DNA of 64,000 nucleotides from Lolium rigidum (taxonomy: Eukaryota; Streptophyta; Magnoliopsida; Poales; Poaceae), in assembly GCF_022539505.1 (NCBI RefSeq), contig NC_061513.1, positions 183,612,017-183,676,016 of the forward strand. The letters run 5' to 3'. Position 1 is the first letter of the stretch. Every line of letters starts with the position of its first letter. The notes beneath the pieces were generated by a model. It saw only the letters and a program-made list of their open reading frames with translations, was not told where the DNA came from and searched no databases. Below are positions 19,512 through 31,448 of the stretch, piece by piece. Both the position numbers and the translations under genes were made by a program.

Positions 19512-22279
19512 ATGGCGGACGGCACGCCGGTCACCTACGAGGAGCTGCTCGACGAGCTCAAGAAGCAATACAACGAGATCAAGGCCACCCTCGAAGCCGA
19601 CCTCATCGGCTCCTTTCGCAGAACCCGTTCCCATGGCATCGGATGGAAGGGATTCTCACCTCAAGGTGCACTCGATGGGATAGATCTCTCGCCCCGTCGG
19701 AGGAACGCACCGGGGACTGCGGCGAGGAGATCAACTACTTGGTGGCTCACTCGCTACATCGCCACTCTGAAAACTTGGTCAACGTGTTGGAGCGTGTCGC
19801 TCTGCGCGTAATCCAGGAGATCATGAGCCACCAGTACTCGCCGTCAGGACCAGCTCTCGGGACTCATCAAGGAGAGTTGCCATTCCAGTCCCGTCCACCG
19901 CTGCCATATGCGTTGGCAGCACCCGCTGAAGTGCCGACTACACCGGCATTCGTCGTCTACAAGATTGGTGGTGACCCCGGTGACTACCAGTTCTTGGTCG
20001 AGGCGCCCAAGGAGATCCCTCAAGGATACGCGTGCACGTATGTGCCGGATTGTGGTGATCTGGGCACTCACAAACCAGGCCACAACATCGGGGACTCCGG
20101 CGAAGACGGGAGGAACGTCGGCAACGAGCTTGAGAAGCGGACGTGGCTAACTAAGTACGCCACACCGACGAAGCTCCGAGCCCGGCTCCTGCGGTTGGCT
20201 CGGAGCCGGAAAAGCAAACATGGCTGGCTAAGTACGCCACCCCGGCGAATCTCCGAGTGCAACTCCTGCAGCCCGACACGGCGGATCGGATCGGTACCAT
20301 ACCGAGAGACCAGTTCGGCATGGTGCCGAAAAGAAGAGGCGATCGGCTATTCCAAGCCGTACCCCGATGATTACGAGATGATCCCGCTGCCACCTAAATA
20401 TCGGCTCCCCGACTTCTCCAAATTCGGTGGATCGGATGGCTCCAGCTCCATCGAGCACGTCGGCCGATATTTGGCTCAACTAGGACCGGCTTCGGTGTCG
20501 GACCAGCTACGCGTGAGGCTCTTTTCACGGTCCCTCACGGGATCGGCTTTCGGATGGTACACCTCTTTGCCGACAAACTCCATCCGAGTCTTGGAAGCAA
20601 TTGGAAGAACGAGTTCCATATGCAATACCATTCGAAGCTTCCGAGTCTAGCATTGCCGATCTAGCACAACTACGTCGAAGCGCGGGGAAACGGTGACAGA
20701 GTACATCCAGCGCTTCAGGAATCTTAGGAACCGATGTTATTCGGTTCGTATAACCGAAAAGGAAGCGATCGAGTTGGCGGTAGCAGGCCTTGCAACACAG
20801 CTCAAGGACATGGCCTCCCAAGCGGATTATCCCTCGTTAGCGCACATGGTTCGAAACTATCGGCATATGAACAGCGCCATCCGGACTCGTACCAAGACAA
20901 GTTCAAGCGTGCGGTAGTCATGGTCGATACAGGGGAAGATGAAGTGCATGCGGGAGACCAAGAAGTGGCGGTGGTCGAGTGGACTCGGGGAGGAACCCCG
21001 TGTCCCGCAAATGGGTAAAGCCACCGGGGCCGCCCGGGGATTTGATTTTGACGTGACCAAGACTGAACAAATCTTCGACCTCCTGCTCAAGGAGAAACAG
21101 TTGACGATTCCTGAAGGTCTCAAGTTCCCCACGGCGAAAGAGCTAAACGGAAAGCCGTACTGCAAATTCCACAACTCGCTTTCCCATGCCACCAACGACT
21201 GCAGGGTGTGGCGTCAGCACATCCAAGCGGCGATAGAGAAGGGGCGTCTAATTTTCAACCAGTACGCCATGAAGGTCGACACCCAACCCTTCCCCGCCGT
21301 TAACATGGTGGAAGTCACCTACCCCGAGGGTTGCCGGCCAGGTCCCTCGTTCAGCATCAACATGGTAGGACCCGGGAACCACTCCGGCAAAGATGGAGAT
21401 GAGGGCAGTCTGCTCTCATAGCAAGGATACGAGAGGAGGCCGCTCCACGCGATCGGCTCCGTCATGATGGCAAGCGCTACGTCACGAGAGGAGAGGTGAA
21501 GAATATACGATATCGGCGCCCCTCTCTGATCACCTCCTCAACAAATATGTGAGTCAGTATGACCAACGCCGTCGAACCAACTATGATGATGAAGGAGATC
21601 GTCTGGCTAGAGAAGCCAGAAGACATCGTCGGCATGATCACGATGAGGAGGAGCACGAGCGCCGTGCCACGGAAAAATCAAGGGAGCAAGATGACAACGC
21701 CAGACACTGGGACTGCCCCTTCTTCAGACACTGCTGGGATTCAGGAATGAGCCGATTGCCCACAATCGGCAATTGCCCGTAATGCAACAAGAAGAAGAAG
21801 GAGGCAGCCAACGTGTCCGTGTTCGAGCGCCTAGGGCCTCTCCCGCCACAAAGCAAACGCGCCGAGTCACCTCGTTGGGCAGATCTTGAGGATTCGGAAG
21901 ACGAGGGAGAAGTAGAAGAAGACAGGTACCACCGGCCAAGGTGGTGCCCCGACGGACTCAGCCGTTCCCAAAAGCGCGAGTTCGGCGATTGCGCGGCTCG
22001 GAGGAAGCCGAGAGGTTATATCTGCATACGCTAAGAAAGGCACGGCCTGATCCGGCCGCAAAGGTTCAGCGAGCCCTCGGATGAAGAGGGTCGTCCACGG
22101 AAAATGGAGTGGCGCCTAAACGGAGGAAAGCCGATGATGAGACATCGGCTGGCACAAACATGGTACTCGTCTTGCCGACAGAGCTTAGTGCTCCACGACT
22201 CTACGGTGCACTCAAGGTGGACGACAGCAAGCGCATCAAGTCAGAGGTTGGGTTGGTGTTATCCAGCCTGACCGAGTAG
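19512..22279 (+). pseudogene. Element 2 gag (frameshifted), Tat-like
   Basis: This is the structural protein that packages element RNA. The ATG at 19512 starts MADGTPVTYEELLDELKKQY. Further blocks in order: YPDDYEMIPLPPKYRLPDFS, FGGSDGSSSIEHVGRYLAQL, RLFSRSLTGSAFGWYTSLP (retrotransposon gag core), VTEYIQRFRNLRNRCYS, ELNGKPYCKFHNSLSHATND, CPFFRHCWDSGMSRLPTIGN (Cys/His motif), RWCPDGLSRSQKR and LPTELSAPRLYGALKVDD. The frame changes several times (about 19600-20340, 20590-20640, 21750-22040). Some breaks, such as those at 20596-20640, fall on CTTG, CGAG or CGA where the family would have CTG or CAG. It ends where autonomous elements continue into protease. Confidence 0.82.
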
Positions 22280-23410
22280 CAAGATCGAACCAGTGAGCAA
22301 ATCAGGCGAGGCTGATCCTTGTGATCGGCCCCAAAAAATTCATGAAGGGACATCACAAAACCTTCGCTGAGCAAACAATGTGGAGGCCGATTCCAAGCAA
22401 TCGGCCAAAATTATCCTCACCCACCATTCTCGCCCGGGTTCAACATGTTATCCAACGGAGCCGATACCATCAATTCTCTTGACAGAATCGGCTCGGGGGG
22501 CACCCAGGTAGATAAAATACGAGGATATGCAACGGAAGCATCTCATCTTCTGGTGATGGGTATTGGAATATGGGGGCCGATGCACAGGTCTGGCCGTAAA
22601 TTTTCGAGCACAGCCGATGCAGCAGACATCGACTTAAGGATATGGAAGCCGATGCGTGGCCATCGACTCAAGAGGAGTAATTGTTACAATCAGAGCATAG
22701 TCCAAGGACTTAGATCCTCCCTTCAAGAACAATGCCCGGATCAGGTCAAGGATGGAGCGCATCAGGTCCACCAGAGGGAAGAAGCCGATCTGGCCGGCAA
22801 GAACTGAAGAAAGCTCGGGGGGGCAGCTCACCTTGAAGGCTTTCCGCTTAGAAAAGCCGATTTGTGTTCAAATCGGCTGGCTCTGCATAAGGAACTTCCC
22901 CACACACGATCAAGCCCAGGTCTATGCAGCTCATTTGCGTATCCTTGTCTCTGTTTTGCCTTGGCTGAGACTCGGGGGGCAACAGGCCTGGTAGATGCTC
23001 TATTGAGGAGCCGATTGGGGTACCATCGGCTGATCTCTGTTGCAACCTTCTTCACAAAACGATGAGCGCTCGCTAAGGAGGATCTCTGAAACTGGTGGGA
23101 GAATTAAGAAATCCCACAGTATCTACTGGAAAGAGAATCATCAGTTGAAGGATGGAAGGGTAAATGTCAAAGGACCGATGCATTGTTATCGGCTCATTGC
23201 GCATTGGCAAAGGGGACGAATCGGCAGGGTCAGCATGAGAGAGGATCGGCTAAATTAAGCTTAAAAAGGAAATCAGCAAAATCGAATTGGGGAAAAAGTT
23301 CTTCATTAATAGGCGGGATTTCTTACATCAAAGAGCTGATTGCTCCCAGAAGGAAATACTAGGGGATGCATTGCCCCATCTACTACTACTGACCCTATGC
23401 TAGAGGTCCT
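22280..23410 (+). other. Element 2 non-coding interior with repeated AGCCGAT/ATCGGCT hairpins
   Basis: At least five perfect inverted pairs: 22129-22150 (just upstream), 22384-22407, 22459-22495, 22855-22879 and 23011-23033, plus single copies at about 22577, 22612, 22648, 22784 and 23175. Three polypurine-tract-like strings CTCGGGGGGCA (or one base longer) occur at about 22493, 22812 and 22973. No coding frame is supported. Confidence 0.8.
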
Positions 23411-23412
23411 AT

Positions 23413-23865
23413 CTACGGGCCGTCACTGCCCTCATCGTCATCCTCAGAGCTCTCATCGGCACTGCTGCCGATGGGCTCCTCGTCGCTACTCCCGTAGCCC
23501 TCCACGGGGGCTTCATCCCCGTCTTCGTCGTCGCTGCTGTCGTCGTCCCACCACATGCGGAGGCGCTTCGCTGGCGGGTAGCCCTCAAGGGAGTCGTCGT
23601 CGTCCTCCTCCTCCTCCTCTTCCTCCTCCCCCACCCCCTCGGAGGAGGTGAAGTCGTCCCAGGAGAAGCGATCGTCATCGCTCTCCTCCTCCGATTCCCC
23701 GTCGGCGAGGAAACGGAGGTCGCTCTCCCCGTCCGTCGAGGACCGGTCGTCCTCGGACCGGATGGAGAAGTCATGGTCCGACTCCTCCCCGGCCGCAATG
23801 GCGCGACGGGTGTTGGCCGCATGGACCGCCGCCGGGTTGTGCTCCGGCGTCGGCTCACGGGACAT
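23413..23865 (-). CDS. Antisense acidic ORF in element 2
   Basis: A 150-aa frame opposite to the element's own direction, between the non-coding interior and the 3' LTR. It starts MSREPTPEHNPAAVHAANTRR and is very acidic and Ser-rich afterwards (runs of E and D, such as GVGEEEEEEEEDDDD), with a short basic/aromatic segment PPAKRLRMWWDDDSS. Upstream on its own strand is AT-rich DNA near 23980-24060. No conserved domain is recognised. An antisense ORF in this position is a known feature of some Tat-lineage Gypsy elements, which makes it more credible than a chance frame, but low complexity and GC-rich codon bias could also keep a frame open. Its role is unknown. Confidence 0.5.
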   Translation of the reverse strand: MSREPTPEHNPAAVHAANTRRAIAAGEESDHDFSIRSEDDRSSTDGESDLRFLADGESEEESDDDRFSWDDFTSSEGVGEEEEEEEEDDDDSLEGYPPAKRLRMWWDDDSSDDEDGDEAPVEGYGSSDEEPIGSSADESSEDDDEGSDGP

Positions 23866-24061
23866 GGAGGAGTCGGTCGGAAGGATCCGATGGGGCAGAG
23901 GAGGAAGAAGACATGATGGCGCAGGAGGACTTTTGGACTGCTAATGCGAGGAAGATGCAGAGCAGAACTGTTCATGGCGGTTAAATAAAAGGGGATATGG
24001 TGGCGATGACGGTGACGACGACGAAAGAAAGCGTAATGATTTTGGAAATGCCATTTCCAAA

Positions 24062-24075
24062 ACCAGGGGGGCATG
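24062..24075 (+). promoter_or_regulatory. Polypurine tract of element 2
   Basis: ACCAGGGGGGCATG lies directly before the 3' LTR start (24076). It would prime plus-strand DNA synthesis. Confidence 0.75.
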
Positions 24076-25251
24076 TGTTATCACCAGAATTTAACCGAGT
24101 CAGAGGTGGGCCGCAATCAAGATGGGCTTAAAGAAATATACATGAAGGATTACGTGAATCGGCCTGTTATACCAAGTTGGGTTTAATTGCCCTTGTATCT
24201 GTAAAATATTAGATCGCATCTTAGTTTAGAAAGTAGAATCTTACTCGTGCACGGTTTGGTGCACGCCCACATTAGAAAGTCCCCTGGACTATAAATATGT
24301 ACCTAGGGTTTATGGAATAAACAACAACTCACGTTCAACCCAAAAAAACCAATCTCGGCGCATCGCCAACTCCTTCGTCTCGAGGGTTTCTATCGAGTAA
24401 GCGACATGCTGCCTAGATCGCATCTTGCGATCTAGGCAGCACAAGCCCCACGTTGTTCATGCGTTGCTCGTACTTGAAGCGCTTTTGATGGCGAGCAACG
24501 TAGTTATCATAGATGTGTTAGGGTTAGCATTGTTCTTCGTTTAAGCATGCTTACGTAGTGCAACCCTTGCATATCTAGCCGCCCTCACACCTATCTCGGG
24601 TGTGGGGGCGGCACCCCGCTTGATCATTATTCGGTAGATCTGATCCGTTACGATTGCTCCTTGTTCTACAAGGATTAGTTTAATATCTGCAATAGTTAGG
24701 CCTTACAAGGGGGGGGAGGATCCAGTGGCACGTAGGGTGGCGTTCGCAAGTCCTAAACAGGATGTTCCGAGGATCAACTTCATGTTGGTTTTTAGGCCTT
24801 GTTTAGGATCGGCTTACGAGCACCGTGCGTGGCCGCGAGGCCCAACTTGGAGTAGGATGATCCGATTATGCGGTGAAAACCCTAAATCGTCGTAGATCTT
24901 ATTAGCTCTATCTTGATCAAGCGGGACCACCAAGTATTCGTGCACCCCGTACGAATCATGGGTGGATCGGCTCTTTGAGCCGATTCACGGGATAACTCGA
25001 GAGCCGATCGAGGCTCGTATTTAATGTTTACATGTATGCCCTGCGAGGAAACTAAGCGAGGCATCCCCATCACCTTCCCGACCGGGTATAGGTCGGGTGG
25101 CACGCCCTTGCACTTCGCATCGCCGCGTGTGACCGGAAGAGCATTGCGGGCCGTCGCTCGGAGGGGTCTCGGCCAGCCGCAGCTCTAGGCTCTTCCCGGC
25201 TCTACGGTGTTGACAAGGCCGCTGCCCGTCGGTGGGTTTTGGCGGTCAACG
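24076..25251 (+). repeat. Element 2 3' LTR
   Basis: Nearly identical to the 5' LTR, which indicates recent insertion. The last bases read GTCAACGAGTCC, where TG...CA rules and the 5' LTR predict GTCAACA followed by GGTCC. Confidence 0.9.
24408..24440 (+). repeat. 15-bp perfect hairpin in element 2 3' LTR
   Basis: Arms GCTGCCTAGATCGCA and TGCGATCTAGGCAGC with a three-base loop. It lies about 110 bp after the TATA box, so inside the transcribed leader or tail. Confidence 0.9.
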
Positions 25252-26493
25252 AGTCCACGGATCACTAGCGGTGTCTCTCCCATAAGATAGCGAGATGTTG
25301 GGTGAACAAATTACGGTTGGGCAATTGACAAATAAAGAAGGCATAACAATGCACATACATATATCATGATGAGTACTATGAGATTTAATCGGGGCATTAC
25401 GATAAAGTACATAGACCGCTATCCGAGCATGCATCTATGCCTAAAAGTCCACCTTCGAGGTTATCATCCGAACCCCCTCCGAGTATTAAGTTGTAAACAA
25501 CGAGACAATTGCATTAAGTATGGTGCGTAATGTAATCAACACAAATATCCTTAGACAAAGCATCGATGTTTTATCCCTAGTGGCAACGAGCACATCCACA
25601 ACCTTAGAACTTTACGTCACATCGTCCCGGATTTAATGGAGGCATGAACCCACTATCGAGCATAAATACCCCCTCTTGGAGTCACAAGTATCAACTTGGC
25701 CGAGCCTCTACTAGCAACGGAGAGCATGCAAGAACATAAATAACATATATGATAGATTGATAATCAACTTGACATAGTATTCAATATTCATCGGATCCCA
25801 ACAAACACAACATGTAGGATTACAAATAGATGATCTTGATCATGATAGGCAGCTCACAAGATCTAACATGATAGCACAATGGGGAGAAGACGACCATCTA
25901 GCTACTGCTATGGACCCATGGTCCAGGGGTGGACTATTCACACATCGATCCGGAGGCGATCATGGCGATGAAGAGACCTCCGGGAGATGATTCCCCTCTT
26001 CGGCAGGGTGCCGGAGGCGATCTCTCGAACCCCCGAGATGGGATTGGCGGCGGCGGCATCTCTGGAAGGTTTTCCGTATCGTGGCTCTCGGTACTGGGGG
26101 TTTCGCGACGAAGACTATATGTAGGCGGAAGGGCAGGTCAGCGGGCCACACGAGGGCCCCACACGCCAGGGCCACACGGCCAGCACCTGGGCCGCGCCGC
26201 CCTGTTGTGGCGGCGCCTCGTGGCCCCACTTCGTAAGTCCTCCGGTCTTCTGGAAGCTTCGTGGAAAAATAGGCCCCTGGGCGTTGATTTCGTCCAATTC
26301 CGAGAATATTTCCTTACTAGGATTTCGAAACCAAAAACAGCGAGAAAACAAGCAATCGGCTCTTCGGCATCTCGTCAATAGGTTAGTGCCGTAAAATGCA
26401 TAAATATGACATATAAAGTGTATAAAACATGTGAGTATCATCATAAAAGTAGCATGGAACATAAGAAATTATAGATACGTTTGGAACGTATCA
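25252..26493 (-). repeat. Element 1 left LTR, second piece
   Basis: Resumes exactly where 18277 stopped (GTCCACGGATCACTAGCGG) and ends ACGTATCA at 26493. It matches 31818-33062. Confidence 0.9.
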
Positions 26494-26509
26494 AGCATCC
26501 CCAAGCTTA
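26494..26509 (-). promoter_or_regulatory. Polypurine tract of element 1
   Basis: On the minus strand TAAGCTTGGGGATGCT, next to the 3' LTR. Two further copies of the core AAGCTTGGGGATGC lie inside the element near 28395-28415 and 28450-28470. Confidence 0.75.
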
Positions 26510-29096
26510 GTTCCTACTCGCCCTCGAGTAGGTAAATGATAACAAAGATAATTTCGAAGTGACATGCTATCATAATCTTGATCATACTATTGTAAAGCAT
26601 ATGAGATGAATGCAGCGATTCGAAGCAATGATGAAGATAATGAGTAAACTAATGAATCATATAGCAAAGACTTTTCATGAATAATACTTTCAAGACAAGC
26701 ATCAACAAGACTTGCATAAGAGTTACTCATAAAGCAATAAATTCAAAGTAAAAGCATTGAAGCAACACAAAGGAAGATAAAGTTTCAGCGGTTGCTTTCA
26801 ACTTCAACATATATATCTCATGGATAATTGTCAACACAAAGTAATATAACAAGTGCAATAAGTAAACATGTAAGAATCAATGCACACAATTGATACAAGT
26901 GTTTGCTTCTAAGATAGAAAGAATAGGCAAACTGACTCAACAACAAAGTAAAAGATAGGCCCTTCGCAGAGGGAAGCATTGATTACTATATTTGTGCTAG
27001 AGCTTTTCATTTTGAAAACAAGAAACAATTTTGTCAACGGTAGTAATAAAGCATATGAGTTATGTATAAGACATCTTATAAGTTGCAAGCCTCATGCATA
27101 GTATACTAATAGTGCTCGCACCTTGTCCTAATTAGCTTGGGTTAACACGGATTATCATTGCATAGCATATGTTTCAACCAAGATTCACAAAGGGGTACCT
27201 CTATGCCGCTTGTACAAAGGTCTAAGGAGAAAGCTCGCATTGGATTTCTCGCTTTTGATTATTCTCAACTTAGACATCCATAACGGGACAACATAGATAA
27301 CAGATAATGGACTCCTCTTTAATGCATAAGCATTCAACAACAGTTATTATTCTCATAAGAGATTGAGGATTAGCTGTCCACACTGAAACTTCCACCATGA
27401 ATCATGGCTTTAGTTAGCGGCCCAATGTTCTTCTCTAACAGTATGCATACTCAAACCATTTGATTGTGAAAACCGCCCTTACTTCGAGACAAGACGAACA
27501 TGCATAGCAACTCACATGATATTCAACAAAGGTAAAAGAGTTGATGGCGTCCCCGAGAAAACATGGTTACCGCTCAACAAGCAACTTACTAAGAAATAAG
27601 ACACATAAGTACATATTCTTCACCACGATAGTTTTTAAGCTATTTTATCCCATGAGCTATATATTGCAAAGGCAAAGAATAGAAATTTTAAAGGTAGCAC
27701 TCAAGTAATGTACTTTGGAATGGCGGAGAAATACCATGTGGTGGGTAGGTATGGTGGACACAAATGGCATGGTTATTGGCTCAAGGATTTGGATGCACGA
27801 GAAGAATTCCTCTCAATACAAGGCTAGGCTAGCAAGGTTGTTTGAAGCAAACTCAAGTATAAAAGGTGCAGCAAAGCTCACATATGAATATATTGTAGCT
27901 ATTATAAGACTTTACATTGTCTCCTTGTTGTTCAAACACCTCAACCGAGAAAATATCTAGACTCTAGAGATCAATCATGCAAACCAAATTTTAACAAGCT
28001 CTATGTAGTTATTCATTAATGAGTACAAGGTACATGATGCAAGAGCTTAAACAAGATCTATATGAGCACAACAATTGCCAAGTATCACATTATTCAAGAC
28101 ATTAGACCATTTTACCACATGCGGCATTTTCCGTTTCCAACCATATAACAATGAATGAAATAGTCCAACTTTCGCAATGAACATTAAAGATGAAGCTAAG
28201 AACACATGTGTTCATACGAAACAGCGGAGCGTGTCTCTCTCCCAAACAAAGAATTCTAGGATCCGATTTATTCAAACAAAAACAAAAACAAAAACAAACA
28301 GACGCTCCAAGTAAAGCACATAAGATGTGACGGAATAAAAATATAGTTTCACTAGAGGAACCTGATAAGTTGTCGATGAAGAAGGGATGCCTTGGGCATC
28401 CCCAAGCTTAGACGCTTGAGTCTTCTTAAAATATGTAGGGATGAACCACGGGGGCATCCCCAAGCTTTGACTTTTCACTCTTCTTGATCATATTGTATCA
28501 TCCCCCTCTCTTGACCCTTGAAAACTTCCTCCACACCAAACTCGAAACAAACTCATTAGAGGGTCAGTGCATAATTCATATATTCAGAGGTGACATAATC
28601 ATTCTTAACATTTCTGGACATTGCACAAAGCTACTGAAAGTTAATGGAATAAAGAAATCCATCTAACATAGCAAAAGAGGCAATGCGAAATAAAAGGCAG
28701 AATCTGTCAAAACAGAACAGTTCGTAAAGACGAATTTTAAAGTGGCACCAGACTTGCTCAGATGAAAATGCCCAAATTGAATGAAAGTTGCGTACATATC
28801 TGACGATCACGCTCGTAAATTGGCAGATTTTTCTGAGCTACCTACAGAGAGGCAGGTCGAAATTCGTGACAGCAAGAAATCTGTTTCTGCGCAGCAATCC
28901 AAATCTAGTATTGGCTTTACTATCAAAGACTTTACTTGGCACAACAATGCAATAAAATAAAGATAAGGAGAGGTTGCTACAGTAGTAAACAACTTCCAAG
29001 ACTCAAATATAAAATAAAGTGCAGAAGTAAAATAATGGGTTGTCTCCCATAAGCGCTTTTCTTTAACGCCTTTCAGCTAGGCGCAGAAAGTATGTA
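26510..29096 (-). other. Element 1 non-coding 3' interior
   Basis: AT-rich and without supported coding. It shares long stretches with element 3 (for example 28690-28760 against 46920-47000). It contains an AAACAA-type simple repeat at 28274-28302. Confidence 0.8.
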
Positions 29097-31207
29097 TCAA
29101 GTGTTATCAAGAGACGAAGCATCAACATCATAATTTGTTCTAATAATAGAATCATAAGGTAACTTCATTCTCTTTCTAGGGAAGTGTTCCATACCTTTTT
29201 TGAGAGGAAATTGATATTTAATATTACCTTCCTTCATATCAATGGTAGCACCAACAGTTCGAAGAAAAGGTCTTCCCAATATAATGGGACAAGATGCATT
29301 GCATTCAATATCCAAGACAACAAAATCAACAGGGACAAGGTTATTTTTAACCATAATACGAACATTATCAATCCTCCCCAAAGGTTTCTTTATAGCATTA
29401 TCAACAAGATTAACATCCAAATAACAATTTTTCAATGGTGGCAAGTCAAGCATATCATAAATTTTCTTAGGCATAACGAAATACTTGCACCAAGATCACA
29501 TAAAGCATTACAATCAAAATCATTGACCCTCATCTTAATGATGGGCTCCCAACCATCTTCTAACTTTCTAGGAATAGAGGTTTCAAGTTTTAGTTTCTCC
29601 TCTCTAGCTTTTATGAGAGCATTTGTAATATGTTTTGTAAAGGCCAAATTTATAGCACTAGCATTGGGACTTTTAGCAAGCTTTTGCAAGAATTTTATAA
29701 CTTCAGAGATGTGAAAATCATCAAAGTCTAAACCATTATGATCTACAGCAATGGGATCATTGTCCCCAATATTTTGAAAAAATTCAGCAGTTTTATCAAT
29801 TTCAGCGAGTTTTAGCGAGTCGGGCAATTTTGCACGCTTTGCACTAGGAGTAGAAACATTGCCAACACCAATTATTTTACCATTGATAGTAGGAGGTGTA
29901 GCAACATGTGAATCATTAACATTTCTAGTGGTGGTAATAGTCCAAACTTTAGCTACATTATTCTCTTTAGCTAGTTTTTCGTTTTCTTCTCTTTCCCACC
30001 TAGCATGCAATTCGGCCATCAATCTAATATTCTCATTAATTCGAACTTGGATGGAATTTGCTGTAGTAACAATCTTATTATCAATATCCCTATTAGGCAT
30101 AACTTTCAATTTTAAAAGATCAACATCGGAGGCAAGACTATCAACCTTAGAAGCGAGAATATCAATTTTATCGAGCTTTTCCTCAACGAATTTGTTAAAA
30201 GCAGTTTGTGTACTAATAAATTCTTTAAGCATGGCTTCAAGACCAGGGGGTACACTCCTATTATTGTTGCAAGAATTCCCATAAGAATTACCATAACTAT
30301 TACCATTAGCAGAAGGATATGACCTATAGTTGTTACCAGAGTTGTTCCTATAAGCATTGTTGTTGAAATTATTGTTTTTAATGAAATTCACATCAACATG
30401 TTCTTCTTGGGCAACCAATGAAGCTAAAGGAACATTATTAGGATCAACATTAGATCTACCATTCACAAGCATAGACATAATAGCATCAATCTTATCACAC
30501 AAGGAGGAGGTTTCTTCAACAGAATTTACCTTCTTACCTTGTGGAGCTCTTTCCGTGTGCCATTCAGAGTAATTTATCATCATATCATCAAGTAGCTTTG
30601 TTGCCGCCCCCAAAGTGATGGACATAAAGGTACCTCCAGCAGCTGAATCCAATAGGTTCCGTGAAGAAAAATTCAATCCTGCATAAAAGGTTTGGATGAT
30701 CATCCAAGTAGTCAGTCCATGGGTTGAGCAATTCTTTACCAAAGATTTCATTCTCTCCCATGCTTGAGCAACATGTTCATTATCTAATTGCTTGAAATTC
30801 ATTATGCTACTTCTCAAAAATATAATTTTAGCGGGAGGATAATATCTACCAATAAAAGCATCCTTACATTTAGTCCAAAAATCAATACTATTTCTAGGTA
30901 GAGATAGCAACCAATCTTTAGCTCTTCCTCTTAAAGAGAAAGGAAACAATTTTAATTTTATAATGTCACCATCTACATCCTTATATTTTTGCATTTCACA
31001 TAGTTCAACAAAATTATTAAGATGGGCAGCAGCATCATCAGAACTAACACCGAGAAAATTGCTCTCTCATAACAAGATTCGATAAAGCGAGGTTTAATTT
31101 CAAAGAATTCTGCTGTAGTAGCAGAGTGGAGCAATAGGTGTGCATAGGAAATCATTATTATTTGTGCTAGTGAAGTCACACAACTTAGTATTCTCAACAG
31201 TACCCAT
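29097..31207 (-). pseudogene. Element 1 gag-protease (Sabrina/Athila-like), two frameshifts
   Basis: Start ATG at 31207 (MGTVENTKLCDFTSTNNND). Gag proper is open from 30994 to 29432 (520 aa): KLKLFPFSLRGRAKDWLLSL, VAQAWERMKSLVKNCSTHG, YAGLNFSSRNLLDSAAGGTF, then Asn-rich NNFNNNAYRNNSGNN, coiled-coil-like EEKLDKIDILASKVDSLASD and FHISEVIKFLQKLAKSPNA. The aspartic protease follows: CDLGAS with catalytic Asp near 29500, then CPIILGRPFLRTVGATID and a tail ending DASSLDNT at 29097. Breaks lie near 31080 (stop and frame change) and 29475 (one base missing before MPKKIYDMLDLPP). There is no polymerase downstream, so this is a gag-protease element. The protein resembles those of the wheat and barley Sabrina family. 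Confidence 0.85.
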
Positions 31208-31430
31208 TTTAGCAGTAGTAAATAAAGCAAACTAAATAAAGTAAATGCAAGTAACTAATTTTTTTGTGTTTTTAATATGGAGAACAAGACAATAATTAAA
31301 GTAAAGCTAGCAACTAATTTTTTTGTGTTTTGTATAAGTGCAGCAAACAAAGTAGTAAATAAAGTAAAGCAAGACAAAAACAAAGTAAAGAGATTGGAAG
31401 TGGAGACTCCCCTTGCAGCGTGTCTTGATC

Positions 31431-31448
31431 TCCCCGGCAATGGCGCCA
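31431..31448 (-). promoter_or_regulatory. Primer-binding site of element 1 (tRNA-Asp type)
   Basis: Plus strand TCCCCGGCAATGGCGCCA; it resembles the 3' end of plant tRNA-Asp with one mismatch. It lies 10 bases inside the 5' LTR. Confidence 0.8.

Larger units (their letters stand above)
18278..25251 (+). mobile_element. Element 2: Tat-like non-autonomous Gypsy (gag plus antisense ORF)
   Basis: LTRs at 18278-19450 and 24076-25251 start TGTTATCACC and end near GTCAACA. The insertion breaks element 1's LTR within GGGGTCCACGG, so the target duplication is GGTCC on the left (18273-18277) and AGTCC on the right (25252-25256). The interior has a gag gene (19512-22279), about 1.1 kb of non-coding DNA with repeated hairpin words, an antisense acidic ORF (23413-23865) and a polypurine tract (24062-24075). 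No protease, RT or integrase is present. Gag resembles that of grass Tat-lineage Gypsy elements. Confidence 0.9.

Noticed and set aside
22129..23033. CRISPR-like regular spacing of short repeats
   Set aside because: The words are inverted pairs with irregular spacing inside a plant retrotransposon; there are no spacers or cas genes.
23409..24074. Alternative 221-aa antisense frame overlapping the acidic ORF
   Set aside because: Arg/Pro/Thr-rich frame-shifted reading of the same GC-rich stretch; the acidic frame at 23413-23865 is the more plausible one.
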